Shown: piece after piece, positions 38,221-52,729 of the stretch | Layout: each line of letters starts with the position of its first letter | Numbering within the stretch: the stretch's first letter is position 1 | Assembly: GCA_024516155.1 (NCBI GenBank) | Contig: JAJJXM010000001.1 | Coordinates: 1,488,001-1,552,000, forward strand | Source of the DNA: Pyronema omphalodes | Lineage: Eukaryota; Ascomycota; Pezizomycetes; Pezizales; Pyronemataceae | DNA: 64,000 nucleotides | Direction: 5' to 3' | Notes under the pieces: model-generated | What the model saw: the letters and a program-made list of their open reading frames with translations, nothing else | Told to the model about the DNA's origin: nothing | Database searches by the model: none | Position numbers and translations under genes: made by a program

Positions 38221-39642
38221 ATGCATCCAGCACTGTTAATCATTGCCCTCTTCCTGCCACTATGTCTTCTTTATCGAAGCTACCAACGCAAATCAAGCCT
38301 TCCTCTCCTGCATCCTCTTTCGGAATTTACCACGCTGCCAATATTGGTCGTTACGCTCTTGGGACGCCGCAATCAAGCTATCCACAAAGCTCATCTTCAG
38401 CATGGTCCAGTTGTTCGTCTCTCCCCGAAGGAAGTCTCGTTTGCTTCGCCTGAATACCTCAGTACAGTTTATACCGGTTTTCCAAAAGCGCCATGGTATA
38501 ATATTATGCGCAACTACGGCGTGGCTCCAATGTTTGCAATGCTCGAGGGAAAAGACCATGCGGCTAGAAAGCGACTCTTGGCCGGTGATTACAGCAACAC
38601 TTCCGTTTCCCGGTCGTCTATGTTGAGAGAGGTTGCGGACGAGGTTCTTCCGGTTTTACTTCGTTCATTCGATAAGTCGGGAACGGTCGAGGTTTGGAGT
38701 CGATTTGTTGAATTGACCATGGATTTCATTACCGCATATCTCTTCACTCGGGAATTGGGAAGTAGATTCCTGGAGGGAGAAGATAGAGACATACTGAATC
38801 GGTACCATTCTCGACGTGGTTATTTTGCAGTTTCCTCGGAGCTTCCGGCGATGGCCAGTTGGATTGTTCCGAAATGGATAGATGAAGCAAATGATAAAAT
38901 AGAGGCATGGTGTTATCAGCTCTGTAAAACTCGTCGGGAGGAGAGGCGAGACGAGAGGAGATGTATTGTGGACAGCCTCGATTCCGCGGGAGGACTAAAC
39001 GATAAAGAAATTGCGAGCGAAGCATTGGATCACATCGGTGCTGGACACGAAACAACTGCATTGGCGTTGTCGTTTACTCTTGCTGCCCTTAGTAGCAGGC
39101 CGGATCTGCAGAGCGAACTTCGTCGGAGCCTGGGACCATTGATGCAACAACAATCGAATGGATGGATGCTACCCAAACTCGAAGGAGATGGATACAAAGC
39201 TTTAGAGGAGCATCCACTACTGAATTCAATCATTAAAGAGTCCCTGAGATTGTATTCGCCCATTCCAGGAAGCCAACCACGGATAATACCTCGAGATATG
39301 AAGATCCATGAGCACAACATTCCAGCTGGCACAACAATATCGTCTCAGGCATGGACATTGCATCGCGATCCCGCAATTTGGGGCGAAGATGTTGAAGATT
39401 TCAGACCAGAGCGTTGGCTCGAAGGAAGGGGTGTGGAGAAGGCATGGTGGGCGTTTGGTAGCGGCGGGCGCGGTTGTATCGGACAGCATTTGGCTAGATG
39501 GGAATTGCGCGTTGTTATTGCAAGCATCTACTCAAACTTTGAAACAAAGAGTAAAGGAGCAGCGGGTGTAGATGCATATACGACGGCGCCTGCATACGAT
39601 GTGGAGGTTGAATTCCGGCGGATTTTGACTTCGGACTCTTAA
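38221..39642 (+). CDS. cytochrome P450 monooxygenase
   Basis: An intronless frame of 473 aa from the Met at 38221. The frame extends upstream to 38143, but 38221 places the hydrophobic ER anchor (LLIIALFLPLCLLY) at the N-terminus, as usual for microsomal P450s. Motifs in order are the I-helix oxygen-binding AGHETT, the K-helix ESLRL (ExxR), FRPERW (PERF-like), and the heme loop FGSGGRGCIGQ with the thiolate Cys at about residue 419. Length is slightly short of the usual 490-520 but all core motifs are present. It should act at the ER with a cytochrome P450 reductase. The substrate is unknown and no biosynthetic backbone gene is nearby; it follows the NLP gene on the same strand with an 800-bp gap. 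Confidence 0.95.
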   Translation: MHPALLIIALFLPLCLLYRSYQRKSSLPLLHPLSEFTTLPILVVTLLGRRNQAIHKAHLQHGPVVRLSPKEVSFASPEYLSTVYTGFPKAPWYNIMRNYGVAPMFAMLEGKDHAARKRLLAGDYSNTSVSRSSMLREVADEVLPVLLRSFDKSGTVEVWSRFVELTMDFITAYLFTRELGSRFLEGEDRDILNRYHSRRGYFAVSSELPAMASWIVPKWIDEANDKIEAWCYQLCKTRREERRDERRCIVDSLDSAGGLNDKEIASEALDHIGAGHETTALALSFTLAALSSRPDLQSELRRSLGPLMQQQSNGWMLPKLEGDGYKALEEHPLLNSIIKESLRLYSPIPGSQPRIIPRDMKIHEHNIPAGTTISSQAWTLHRDPAIWGEDVEDFRPERWLEGRGVEKAWWAFGSGGRGCIGQHLARWELRVVIASIYSNFETKSKGAAGVDAYTTAPAYDVEVEFRRILTSDS

Positions 39643-40066
39643 GCTAGCTAAGCGTGAGAGACCGGTTGTCACACTTGTTGTGTTTAGACCGAAAGTACCC
39701 GGAATATTATATGCCGGTTTTTAGTTATGAATAGTAGAATTTTTGACTAGACCATTATCACACCTACTCAAGATTTCATCTCACTCAAGACAAGATGTGA
39801 CTGTCGATGATCACGGCATAGCAAGGAGTCATACAGGTCATTTTTGGTCGTCATCTCAAGAACATGGTTGCCACATCCAAAGCCATTCCTTGTCTCGAGA
39901 AGGATAAATCTGAGTAGGGTAAAAACGATCTATTTTACATTGTCACATGCACAAACCACAACTGTTTCTTGTGAACAAGACTTGCATTTCGAGCTAAAAG
40001 CCTCATACCTACACCTCTTTGGAGCTACTGTTCAACAAATTTTTCAACCAACTTTACTAAGAATCC
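39643..40066. other. intergenic region between P450 and xylanase pseudogene
   Basis: This is the 3' flank of the P450 (plus strand) meeting the 3' end of the dead xylanase (minus strand). A plus-strand open frame beginning at 39844 runs into the xylanase and is treated as spurious. Confidence 0.5.
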
Positions 40067-42163
<2,097 letters not shown>

Positions 42164-45100
42164 AGGGACCGGAAGTATCGCTGGAATGGCAGATGTTGCG
42201 TAATCAAAGTCAAGAATACTTATTAAATCCCGATAGATAGATACCTCAGGAAACAGCCATAAAAAAGAAACATTGTATACCCTTATATGTCATTTCCCTT
42301 TCATTATGTCTTCAATATTTTAAGCGAAATTCCATATCATCTCGTCTATCTGATGGAATTATCGCTCACCATGCCGTGAAACACGGATTAAATACATCAT
42401 TTTGCCTAAAGTTAATGCAGATACGAAGCACAATCAATCACCCCAGGCCCAGGAGGACTCGGAACTGCGGGTGATGATCACAAAGTTCACCCTTAGTCCA
42501 GGCAATGTACATTATATCCGAGTACAGCCTACATGACTTGCTTCTATACCTACGATGGAAGACGGCTGGGAATATGTAGAGCACATCGTATACGTATCTT
42601 TTCAATTTTGTCCCGCAATCTCGTCCGCAAGTGGAGAATATCACTCGCATATCAATAATGTAGAAAATCTGCAGGTGCCGAAAATGCGAGATATCCATAA
42701 TGCTCCTTTCATGATCATGCAATCAATTATCCCCCAATCCTGCACTTTGAACTCCTGTGACTCGGAGCTTCCTTCGTAGTAGCCGGCCGAACTGTGAGAA
42801 TCGTGCCACAAGACTCCCCAAGACCGGTAACTAGAATAGCTAGATTCAACTATGACAGATGTGAGTCTAGCTGTAGCACCGGCCGTAGAAGGAAAGAAAA
42901 TCCTATCGCGTGAACTTACCTGCATAACCCCCAACCGAATCTGCGTGGCTTTGCGAAGCTTCGGAGAAATTCGAGAATACGGGATAGAACAGTCGGCTGT
43001 CCGAGGTTTCCGACTCCGACTAAGCCCCGACTAAGCTCCGGAATCGGGAAGTGGTATGAGGATACAAGTATACATACATCCAACATATAACTGGACGAAC
43101 GGCTCTGACGGGCCGGGCCCCTGGGTGGTGCACTGATGTGGTTTCCATTGGCTCGACTACTCTACTCTAGGCACTTTATCTTTGTTACTTTTACATACTA
43201 CATTTTCGGCTACTTAAAATCAAATTACGTTACAACTTTTCTCCAATCAAAGACTCCGTGGAGGAACCAAGAGCCGATGTATACGCTCGCGGCTCTACCG
43301 GGCATTGATGTTCCTTAGCCTTTGGAGTAAGTATCTGCTAGAGTTACTCTAGCTCATAACACATGCAGTTTTTAGACGACAAATATGGTTCCTAGACTGG
43401 AGAAAAATTAAATGCCATTAGAAGCCCGTTAGTCTACTCAGGAATGTCATGGAAGCACGAAGGTGAATTCATACATCAGAAAGTTAAGCATAAATCAACT
43501 GCTAGACCCTATACATTTGGCCCTGTAGATCCACGATAGACTCACGATAGTGTCGCCCAAAGCCGGAGCTATTTCCATCGCGCAACACGCTTTTGAAAAG
43601 CGAGCCGTCTCACGTCGGAAACCATGTAAAAACGGCACCGCATAGACGAACGGTACGTGCCGTTCATAGGGTGCTAGTGTAGTTCATGAGATTCTGCCTT
43701 GCTGTTCACGTGTTGTGCTTGTAGGTTTATGGTTTGTCGAGTGATTGTTTTTTTCAGAGTGTTTGTAACTCGGGTCTGGTCTTTGTCATGAAGGTGACCT
43801 TATTTTTAATTCTCCGGAAAATCCCAATTCCGAAACTCAGTTGATGGATTCCAAATCAGACTCAGTATAATAATAAGTTCTCCCAATTCGTCTGCGAACT
43901 GCTAAGCGAGGCCAACTCGATTGAATAAATCTGTATTAGGACCTATTGGTGCATTGTATTCATAGACTTATCCCCAAGTCCCATGCACCTAGCATCAACA
44001 GCTGTCAACCGAAGCGTTGCACCAAATAAGCGTTCGTCCCCACTTTGTCTAGACGAGAAAGGGAACTTTGCCCTGGCTTCCCAACCTCTTGGCACTACCT
44101 ATGAGACTAACTCGACGACAGATAGACGCGCGATTTCTGCGTCCCCCATTATTCCTAGTTCCACCCCGCTGACGCCGTCGGCCCATCTCATCATCAGCTC
44201 AGCAAACGGAGAATGTTTCACTGACACTTATGCTTAGGTACGTACCCGAACCTCTCAATCTAGCTGTTGGACAAGTCAAGTTGGATGAGATAGAGACAAC
44301 CCATTATTTGGCGCCGGCCGCAGAGACGCGCATAGCAGGTCAAAGCTTGTGGGACGAAAAGCTTGTGAGACGAAGATGAATCGACTGAAACTCATGTGGC
44401 AGCCACATTCTGGTTACGATTGGCGAATCAAGAGATTATGCGCGCTGCCACTGCCATGGTTTGTGTGTGGTGGCTCTTTCTGCGCGCGTCGCTCAGTTTG
44501 CACCTCAGCACGTGACTCTCAGCGAATGAATGAAGGCGAAGGTTTGAAAGCCTCGCGGATAATTGCTTTGTTCGGAATTACGGCAAGCCGTAACGACGCG
44601 AGTAATCTTAGACCCTGTAGGTCGGCACTACGCAAATCATATATCGAGTGATCTCGAAAACACGTCACAACGGTTCGGATCTGATCAACGCTCAGGCCGG
44701 TGGAAGTCATTCCATCCAATGCCATAGAGCCGATATTTTGCAGTTAGGTACAAAGCCTGGATCCGTGTACTCGTCAACGACGGTACATGGCAGTATGTCC
44801 TGCGGGTCAGGCATCAAAATATCGTCGTTTGACGATTGCATTTGATTTCCATCGAACTTCCGTTAAGCTTCGCCGAGGAATCTTGTCTATACTACCCGGA
44901 TACCAGTAACCCGAATGCCCTTCTTTCCATGGATTTTCAAAACTTGATCTAACAACTGCTTTACAGAGAATCAACCTCTGATATGACCAAAAATTGCCCT
45001 TTTGAGCAAGATATCAGCACTTAGCACACACACCCCAAAATTGCTGAATAAACATTAAAAAAGCACACTAAAAAACACGGGACTGAAGCCGGACAGTTTC

Positions 45101-48100
45101 CAAGTTCCCACACAAAATCCAAACCTTGGAACGTATACTCCTAAACAACCAACATCCACAAAAAACAAAAGCTTTCTTGTATAATTCCAGAGGAAATCCC
45201 AAACAATCGAATGCAAGAATTAAAAATCAAAAGAAATTGCCGTGACGTGGATCCTTAGGTGCTAGAAAATGATGTTAAAAACACGCCTGTTCAGGGCGTC
45301 CCAACCAGAGACGGAATTGCCAAGCTCGTCCACCGCTGCCAATTACCAAGCAGTCTGCCACCAAAAACGGCTCACATCCGCCAACACACTGTTTAGGCGT
45401 GTAGAGTAGGCCATCTTACCATGGTAAGCTATCTGCCCCAATACACACTAGCACGGTAGTGTACCATGCTCACCGGAAACGGCCCCAGTCAACTGGGAGA
45501 CACCGGGACTGGTAGGAGGTCAATCGCGAGTACCCCTACCGATCAAATCTGTTTAATAATTCAGATGGCAATGAGGAAGTCCTTCAATCCTAATCGATAT
45601 AAAGATAGGATAGGCAACAGGGCCCTGACTGCCTGGCGAATGTGCATCGCGGAATTGGTGGCGGCTCATGCAGCTCTAGCGGGAGGATCAGTGCCATAAA
45701 GTAAGTGGGGAACTAGGCAGCGTGCAGGTTGCAAGGGCAACTCAACAGCATATCGCAGGTGGTGTGCGTGGAGGGGAGAGGTGGTCTGGGACTGGCCTGG
45801 AGAGGTGTCTAGGTAGAGGAGGTAGGTGTCTGGGAGTGGGTAAGTGTCTTGGAGTGGATAAGTGTCTGGGATTGGATAAGTGTCTGGGATTGGATAAGTG
45901 TCTGGGTCTGGATAAGTGTCTGGGAGTGGGCAAGTGTCTGGGAGACGGTAGGTGCTGACTGCTGACTCCGGGGAGGGTGGGACTTTGTGGTGATTCTGGG
46001 GGGATTTCGGCTGGGTGTTTGGACGTTTGATGCTGGGTGTTTTGATACCTGGATGCCCTGGATGCTAAATACGGAGGAATCGAGAGGAGTAGTTGGTCCA
46101 GAGTGGAGCTGCGTGAGAAAAGGCGGAGACCCAGATGCTAAGGTGGAGTTGTGGTGATGCAGCGAGAAATGCAGAAATGCAGCTTGTTCGAGAGGGTAGG
46201 TGCGGACTAGGTGGAGCAATCACGAACCATCCTCTAATGCTCCGGCGTACTCACCTACCGCCACTATCGCACAGTTTACCCCGCCTTCGGTTGCCGCTGT
46301 CACTCGCTCCTCTACCCTCCCGGGCTGACCCCCCATTCCTCACCATTCCTCCCCCATTCCCATCCACTCCCATCCATTCCCTATCCTCCCCTGGCCCGTG
46401 CGGGACGTTTAGTAAACGGAGACGATTTCAGTACCGCCCACTAAATGGGCAGAACGGGCAGATGACGGGCAGACGACTGCAGACATCGGGCATTCCTACC
46501 ACCGGCCACTTAATCCTCTCCCCACGTCCACTGAATGGAATCCTCGGATCCAAATTCTCACACCACCGTACATTTCTTACCTAATCCCCACTCTAATCCC
46601 ACTCTCAGTTTCTGCAAAGCACGGCCCACCTCAATAGCTTCATAGCCACACTTACCTAACGCTCCTCCCCATCCTGTTACTCTTTTGTGCTTCACAATGC
46701 CTGTGATAGCTCATCCTCCCAAACATCCCCCTCCCTCTCCCCCCGGCCTCCCCCCCCCCCCCCCCTCCCCTACCATCTGCCCCATCTCCCCCACCTTGTA
46801 TCGTCGTATCCCTACTCCGCCCCTCCCGCTCGCCTCTGTGTTTCCATCCTTCGTCTGCACAACCCCTCCCCCAGTCCCCTGACAATACATGTACATACGC
46901 AGTCACTAAAGCACTCTACGCGCGGCGCTGGTATGCAAAACGTGCCTCAACGGGTACAGTGGCAATGTGTCTGTATGTACAGTATCCCCCCCTCCAATCC
47001 TCTGAGCTGTTTTTTTTTTCCAACCTCTCACTAGGTGCCATCCTTCTCCGGCTAGTCTAGCTCGACAAAAGGCGAGAAAGCCCAGAATCTGCTGGCACTG
47101 GCAATTGGATGGCTGTATGTACATCCATCCTCCGTGAAACACTCTGCACAAAATCAGGCCCGTGCTCGTGCCACGCTCGGAGAATTCCACTCTCTACCTG
47201 GTTCTGCTGAGCGAAATCTCAGTCGGCCTGACCGCCGAGTGATATACCATGATCCAAGTCTAAGGTGAAATCCTGGCTCTTTTGGTAGCGGGAAGCTCTG
47301 CTTTGCAGGCGCCATATTTGTGCATCTCAATGGTTTCTAGCCGATGTCCCTCTTGGCCCGGGGACAGATCGTACTGCACTAACTAATGGGCGCGGATCCG
47401 TCAAGGTGCCATAGTTGCGTGGTGGTGGGGGGCACGCACATGTAAGCATCTCAGTTCAACACATAAGAGCCTAGTATCTTATTCGGCGGCGTATAGGCAT
47501 ATGGAGGTGTTGCCATGATATGCTGCCTAAGAAATCGGAATGACTCTCTCTATGGCTTCGGTGGGTCAAGTCCCACTCATGCATGCCCCCCTCTCCAACT
47601 CCTACGTACTCTACAAACGATTGATATTTACATCTGGTACATACAAGGCATATATAGACTTCTGTACCCATTTGGAGCCACATACGAACGCCACGATGAA
47701 GTATTCGGCTTACACGCATCCACCTTTCTTGAGTGCCTCCGGTCGTATCGACGCCCGCTCCGAGTGAAGCTGTTATGTGCTCACCGGTGTGTGCTTGCTG
47801 CACGGAGTGATTAGCGTTCGATGTAGGCGGATGGCACTTGCCCTCACATAGTAGGAAAGGTGCCCAAAGGTAAAATATCGCGTTGCAGTGAGTGTCACTT
47901 AGTTGTCGTCGGAATTCTAGAATCTTGAGTTGCTTAAAATGAATGTAAGAGGGGGTGGTGGAGAGGCAGAGGTCAGCAATGATCTGGTTCGGCCAATTGC
48001 GAATCACCTCATACCAAACTGCACGCGTGCATTGACTGCGGCGCGGTACAAATAGTTATCAAAACCCATAACTGTACCCATCTTTGCTCACCTTGCACTT

Positions 48101-48349
48101 ACACCAGTTCCACCAGATACTATTTGCACTTTACCAAGCGCACACCCCTCCCCGCCATACCCTAACCACAGTCGACTACGCCTACAGCAACCCTCCCCCT
48201 TCCACCACACCCACCTCTCGGCTGGGTTTGCAACCCTACTGCGGTTAAAAAGCCATATTTTTAGTTCATCCCCCATCCCGCCGACCTCGTTCGCTGTAGG
48301 ACACTTAGCTTCGACTTTCCTGGTAGAACGCGGCATATCACCCACGGTA
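42164..48349. other. 6.2-kb gene-free interval
   Basis: No gene could be supported. Contents: short frames of unknown nature (42641-42934 minus; 44519-44845 minus), a direct repeat of AAGCTTGTGGGACGA-like sequence at about 44342-44374, the 18-bp minisatellite at 45822-45953, a pyrimidine-rich stretch at 46.2-46.9 kb with C16 at 46750-46765, and a C/T-rich promoter-like region before 48350. Confidence 0.5.
45822..45953. repeat. 18-bp minisatellite, about seven copies
   Basis: Units of the form TAAGTGTCTGGGATTGGA repeat in tandem with small differences (GAGT or GTCT in place of GATT). The period of 18 keeps an open frame on both strands (LGLDKC-type repeats on plus), which explains the repetitive ORFs seen there. 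Confidence 0.92.
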
Positions 48350-49107
48350 ATGAGGCCTCACAACAAATCAACCCTATGGGACGAATATCTGGAGCATCCA
48401 GACAAGGCTCAGAAATACTTCAACACCAAGCACAAGAAAGCATTTTGTAAAGAATGTATTCGAAGAAAAATGACAGAATTCGAGGTATCTCCGCAGGAAA
48501 AGGCGGAATTTGAACAACAAGGAATTCCGCAAATTGAGTGGGAACAGTGGAAGTACAATAAAGGTGAGTGATTTGTTTGTACATAATTTGCCACTGCAAT
48601 GCTGACAGCCGGTAAAAAAAAGCTTTTTCAGTGGTAGAAGCACTCTCTGGAAGAAGTTCAAACATGCAGCGACACATAAAAAATTGTCCATACATTAATG
48701 AGGAATCTCGATACCGAATTATGACCAACTTTGAACTGGCCCAGGCTGCTGCAAAGGCATCCAAAGAACACGACGTGGATGACTTTCCAAGTAATTCAGG
48801 AACAATGTCGCCAGGGTCACCGCTTTCTTCCCCACCTCCACATTATGGAATGGGAGGTCCAGGATCAGGAGGAGCAGGAGGAGCGGTTGTAATAGGAGGA
48901 CGTCCGCGAACTTCAACGCAATCGGATGACGACGGATTAACAAGCCCGTCTTCAGGTCTTTCGCCAAAAAGCGCCCAGTACAGCACAAGTAGTGGAATTC
49001 CTCAATCAACTTCCCCAACAAAACCGTCGCGAAAAATTACTCTACAGAGTATCTTGAATGATGATCCTGACCCGCCACAGCGGTTTCCAGGTTCCAGTTT
49101 TACATAA
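48350..49107 (+). CDS. small CCHC (BED-like) zinc-finger protein
   Basis: Two exons, 48350-48563 and 48632-49107, give 229 aa; the intron runs GTGAGT..TTCAG and is in phase. The N-terminal half shows AFCKECIRRK (Cys33, Cys36), a charged linker, then SSNMQRHIKNCPYI (His86, Cys90). This makes a C-x2-C...H-x3-C pattern resembling a BED-type finger with an unusually long spacer of about 49 residues. The start Met begins a charged segment with LWDEYL, a Trp often found at the beginning of BED fingers. The C-terminal half is Ser/Pro/Gly-rich with a PSRKITLQSILND tail. Such fingers often derive from domesticated hAT transposases or act in DNA binding; which applies here is not clear. Neighbours give no functional clue. 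The zinc-finger assignment is moderately sure, the family name less so. Confidence 0.78.
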
Positions 49108-52100
49108 ACATGGCCGCGACAGGATGGTTGCAATCGGAATTGGAAACTCTCATGAACTGGAAAACCAAAGGGGAAGGGGGGGATAAATGGGTTGTATCTA
49201 GTTGAAGTTCTAAATCTCCTTTGGTTGGTGCAGATAAGTATTGGAAGCGCGGCGTAAGGTTCCTTCTGGATTGTTGGTAGCGTTTTTGGGTTTTTTGGGT
49301 TTTTTTTTTCTCTGTTTCTCAATTTTTTTTTCAATTTTTTTCCAATTTGTTCATTTGGTTCATCTCACTGATTTGCAGCGTTTTCTCTGGGTATTTTCTT
49401 TTTTTTACTTTCATGTTTCAAGTTATGCGTTTCAATGGTTTGTATTCATGTAATTGTTTCCGGTTGATCCCCATAATGTTTGGTGCAGAGTTGGCACGGG
49501 TGGTGGGTGAGGTGTTTGGACGTGCACGCGTGTGCATAGGCACAGGGAAAATAAATGGAGAATTTAGAGTGATTAGTCTCCAGACGCTTCCTCAGACGTC
49601 GTCTAGTCCTGGCTACATGCGGGGAAGGGGTGGGCATAGAGAATGCGATTATGCTCGACGCATATAGGTACATGATAATCATCTCATTTCAGGCTGAGTG
49701 GAGCAATCAACGTACGGTTGGGGGGATCAAAGTGACCGAACTTACAGCTGAGGAGTTTCAGTCAGAGCATAATAGCAGAGTTTCAGTGAGAACACAACAG
49801 CACCTACAGCTAGGGAGTGAACAAACTGCTGCGTATTAAAGTGACCGAACATAACAGCAACCAGTAAACGCGGGGCAAGTGTGCAATGTGCGCGCAAAGA
49901 TTTTTTTTTTGTTCTACAGAGTGCAGTGTGCAAGGGACGCACGTTATGCTTTACCTGCTACTGCTTGGACCTTGTTGCTGCTGCTGCTGTAAAACAGGGC
50001 TTCGACGATCGACAAGTACCTCTTCAAATCGAACTATTTTACAATTTACTGCTTTTCGCTGCGAACAGCGTGCGAGCATTAACAAGCTTCTGCCCAGAAG
50101 ATCAGGTTTGTATGTCATCGTTCGTGTAGCGGTTGATCGAGGATCAATGTACCTTGTCTCTATTTCATCGCAGCCTGTGCATCTCACACTACCCTACAGG
50201 CGGTACTTAACGACGTCAACAAAGACATTTTTTGTTGCTGCGTTGGCAACCCCCACCTGTGAGAAAATGCAAAGGTAAGATCTCCGAATATCGACACAAA
50301 TTCACTCGGATGCGCCCTGGAATTGAAGAATTAATACCGGGAAAGTTGAAGATATATATATCCAGTGGAACTTCTACACCTAGTACTTCTACCATGATGG
50401 GCTATGATGCGATTTTAAAAGAGTCTAGAAACCGTAGATCGCCGAAACCTGCAGTCACGCGGAGTGGATTTGATGAGTGATGATGGTGATGCACAGGTTG
50501 CCTCATTAAATTTTTCGCGGTGTGGTATGCTGGTTATAATAAACTGCTGGCTGTGATTGTGCATATACGAACAGTATATACCGGATGTCTCGTCGTGCGT
50601 GGGCATTGACGTAGCAAGACGTATCTATGTAGGATTCATGCAGCGTCAGATGATTTCCACGGACGTGAGTGATAAGATCCTGCACAGGAACCAACGATCG
50701 TTCTTGCGCCCCAAATGCCAACTTTAAAGCATTTTGAAAACCATGAAAATCAGTTCTGGTTAAAATCTTCACATCCATATAAGAGTAGAGAACGGATGCT
50801 TCAAATTGGGTTCCGCCTTGAAATCTCCGAAAGAGGACTAAATAATCGGTACTTGTGGCAACGCAATCAAGTTACTTTTTTTACCACAGCAGGCTGAAAA
50901 GGTGAGTTCAATCCAGTCAATACCCTCAAATCTGAAAAGTCAACCCATTCACCAAGAACAGACTAGTTGCTTGAGTTTCTAGACCTTCGCAATCGAAAAA
51001 AAATTCGCATTGTTGTCACCGAATTCGATTATCGAACGGCTCTATCAAACCTCGAATGCAAACTAAAGCCCGTGCTCGTTTCGCCGGTCAAGCCCCGATT
51101 GTAACGCAGAGCCGATCATATCTCATTCAACGGCCCCCTACATACGTAGGATACAAACAAAAGGCTGGATGAAAACAGCGGACATATACCTTTCGATTTT
51201 AAGCATTGTTTTCCTTCCACGTACATAGTGTTTGCAGTATGTACCTACCCCACTATCCTTTTCAGAACATTGAAAAATAAATCCATTGTAATCAATTCCG
51301 GAGCTGCCGGGGCTACCTTAAAAGCGTCAGAATTCCTTCGGTTGTGTAATGCATGAGTGTGTTGTGTATGCATTGCGTCCAAGGTGGATGAACGGGTGGA
51401 GTATTTTACATTTCATGCAGGTCTTTAATCGATGACACTCCGGATGATATGTATGTACAAATACAAACAGCTCTCTCCGCACAACAACAATCTTACGAGA
51501 CAGCAATGTACTCCGCAATTGTAGTTACCTCCGCATGGTGCAGATGTGTCCCTGACTATCATCGTTTTTTTTTTTTTTCTTCCTGGTTGCCTGGTGGCGG
51601 CTGTAGGACAGGCAAACGCTGACTGATGCACCTATTATAGATTCTTCTGGTCAACTGCGTGTTCAATAGTGTAGTGGCCTATCTCCCTCTAGCTTCCGCT
51701 CGGTTAGAGCATGCTAGATGAGCACCAAGAAAGATCTTGCTAGGCCTTCCAAGTTCCATCTTCAGGAAAAGAAAATCCCAAAGTTAAGCTCAACATTCCC
51801 TGTGTACCATCAATTTTGCTTGCCGAGAATTATCTTTGATCGTCTACCCCAGGCTTTTTAGATTAGAAGGTAACCTTCCAGCGCCTTGTAGTTCATGGCC
51901 TACGCTCATGCAATAGATATAGAGTAGGCCTACGTGCGCGTGGGTGTGTGGTTTGGCAGAAATTGTGGTATGTAGGCCGTACTGCATGTGTCAATCGGAA
52001 GTACTTCTGATAGGGATTACCGGATGAATATTCCACGTACGCGTACAACGTTTTTGTCAACTGACACAGTTCAACTATCAATGTACTCTCCGGGTGCGTT

Positions 52101-52390
52101 AAGTTGGGCGCCACACATACAATTCTCAGATAGCAGCAGTACAACCATAACTTCAGAGATTTCCTGAGGAAAGATTAAAAATTAAGAGCCCTGTGATAGT
52201 TGATGTTGTTCATAATCACCAAAAGACATTCGGTGCTCCATGGGAGACAGTGGCGTTGTTATTCCCTGTTGAATAGGGGGAAAAAAAGTCGGGCGCAATG
52301 ATACAACATGACAGAGCCCCAGGCTTACCCTTGTATGTATCCAAATACACCGGTTCTCTTGAACACTGATGTTCCAACGAGGATTCCTAG

Positions 52391-52729
52391 CTAACCAAGA
52401 TCAAAGACCGAAACCTTCCAGCCTGAGAGTAGATTCCGATCACGCTGACTGCAGGTGGGGTGTTGCAGCATAGGAGAAATGCCCTGGACAAAGATCGAAA
52501 TCTCAACGGCTGAGTATGCGTTGGCTCGCTCAAATGTACCAAAGCTTTCCGTGGGGTCGTGGGGTAGTGGATCTCCTCGGAAGAACCTTTCCTGTTCAAA
52601 CAATAGGTGGTTAGCTAGTAAATGGTCCGGGTTTCTCAGAAGTACTCCAGACGAGAAAAGGTATATAGTACGGGTCATAAATTTGCCACGAATTTCCATC
52701 GCGCCCTGCATCGAGTAACACAGCTTCAA
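52391..52729 (-). pseudogene. possible cytochrome P450 remnant (C-terminal part)
   Basis: A minus-strand open frame contains RNPDHLLANHLLFEQERFFR followed by GDPLPHDPTESFGTFERA. The order Arg-Asn-Pro-Asp-His, then a PERF-like QERFF, then G-D-P-L and S-F-x-T-F-E resembles the stretch between the K-helix and the heme loop of many fungal P450s. The expected heme-loop Cys (FxxGxRxC) is absent: the frame goes on with NAYSAVEISIF. No I-helix or ExxR was found upstream. It could be a chance ORF. Confidence 0.35.

Noticed and set aside
44519..44845. Two adjacent minus-strand frames with protein-like composition (PQDILPCTVVDEYTDPGF and TGLSVDQIRTVV)
   Set aside because: They lie in different frames without a convincing splice junction between them, and no family is recognisable; left as non-coding.
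47561..47589. tRNA-like T arm (GTGGGTCAAGTCCCAC) preceded by CTGCCTAAGAA
   Set aside because: A leucine-tRNA-like anticodon arm was considered, but I could not pair a D arm or acceptor stem and the T loop lacks one T; at most a decayed tRNA.
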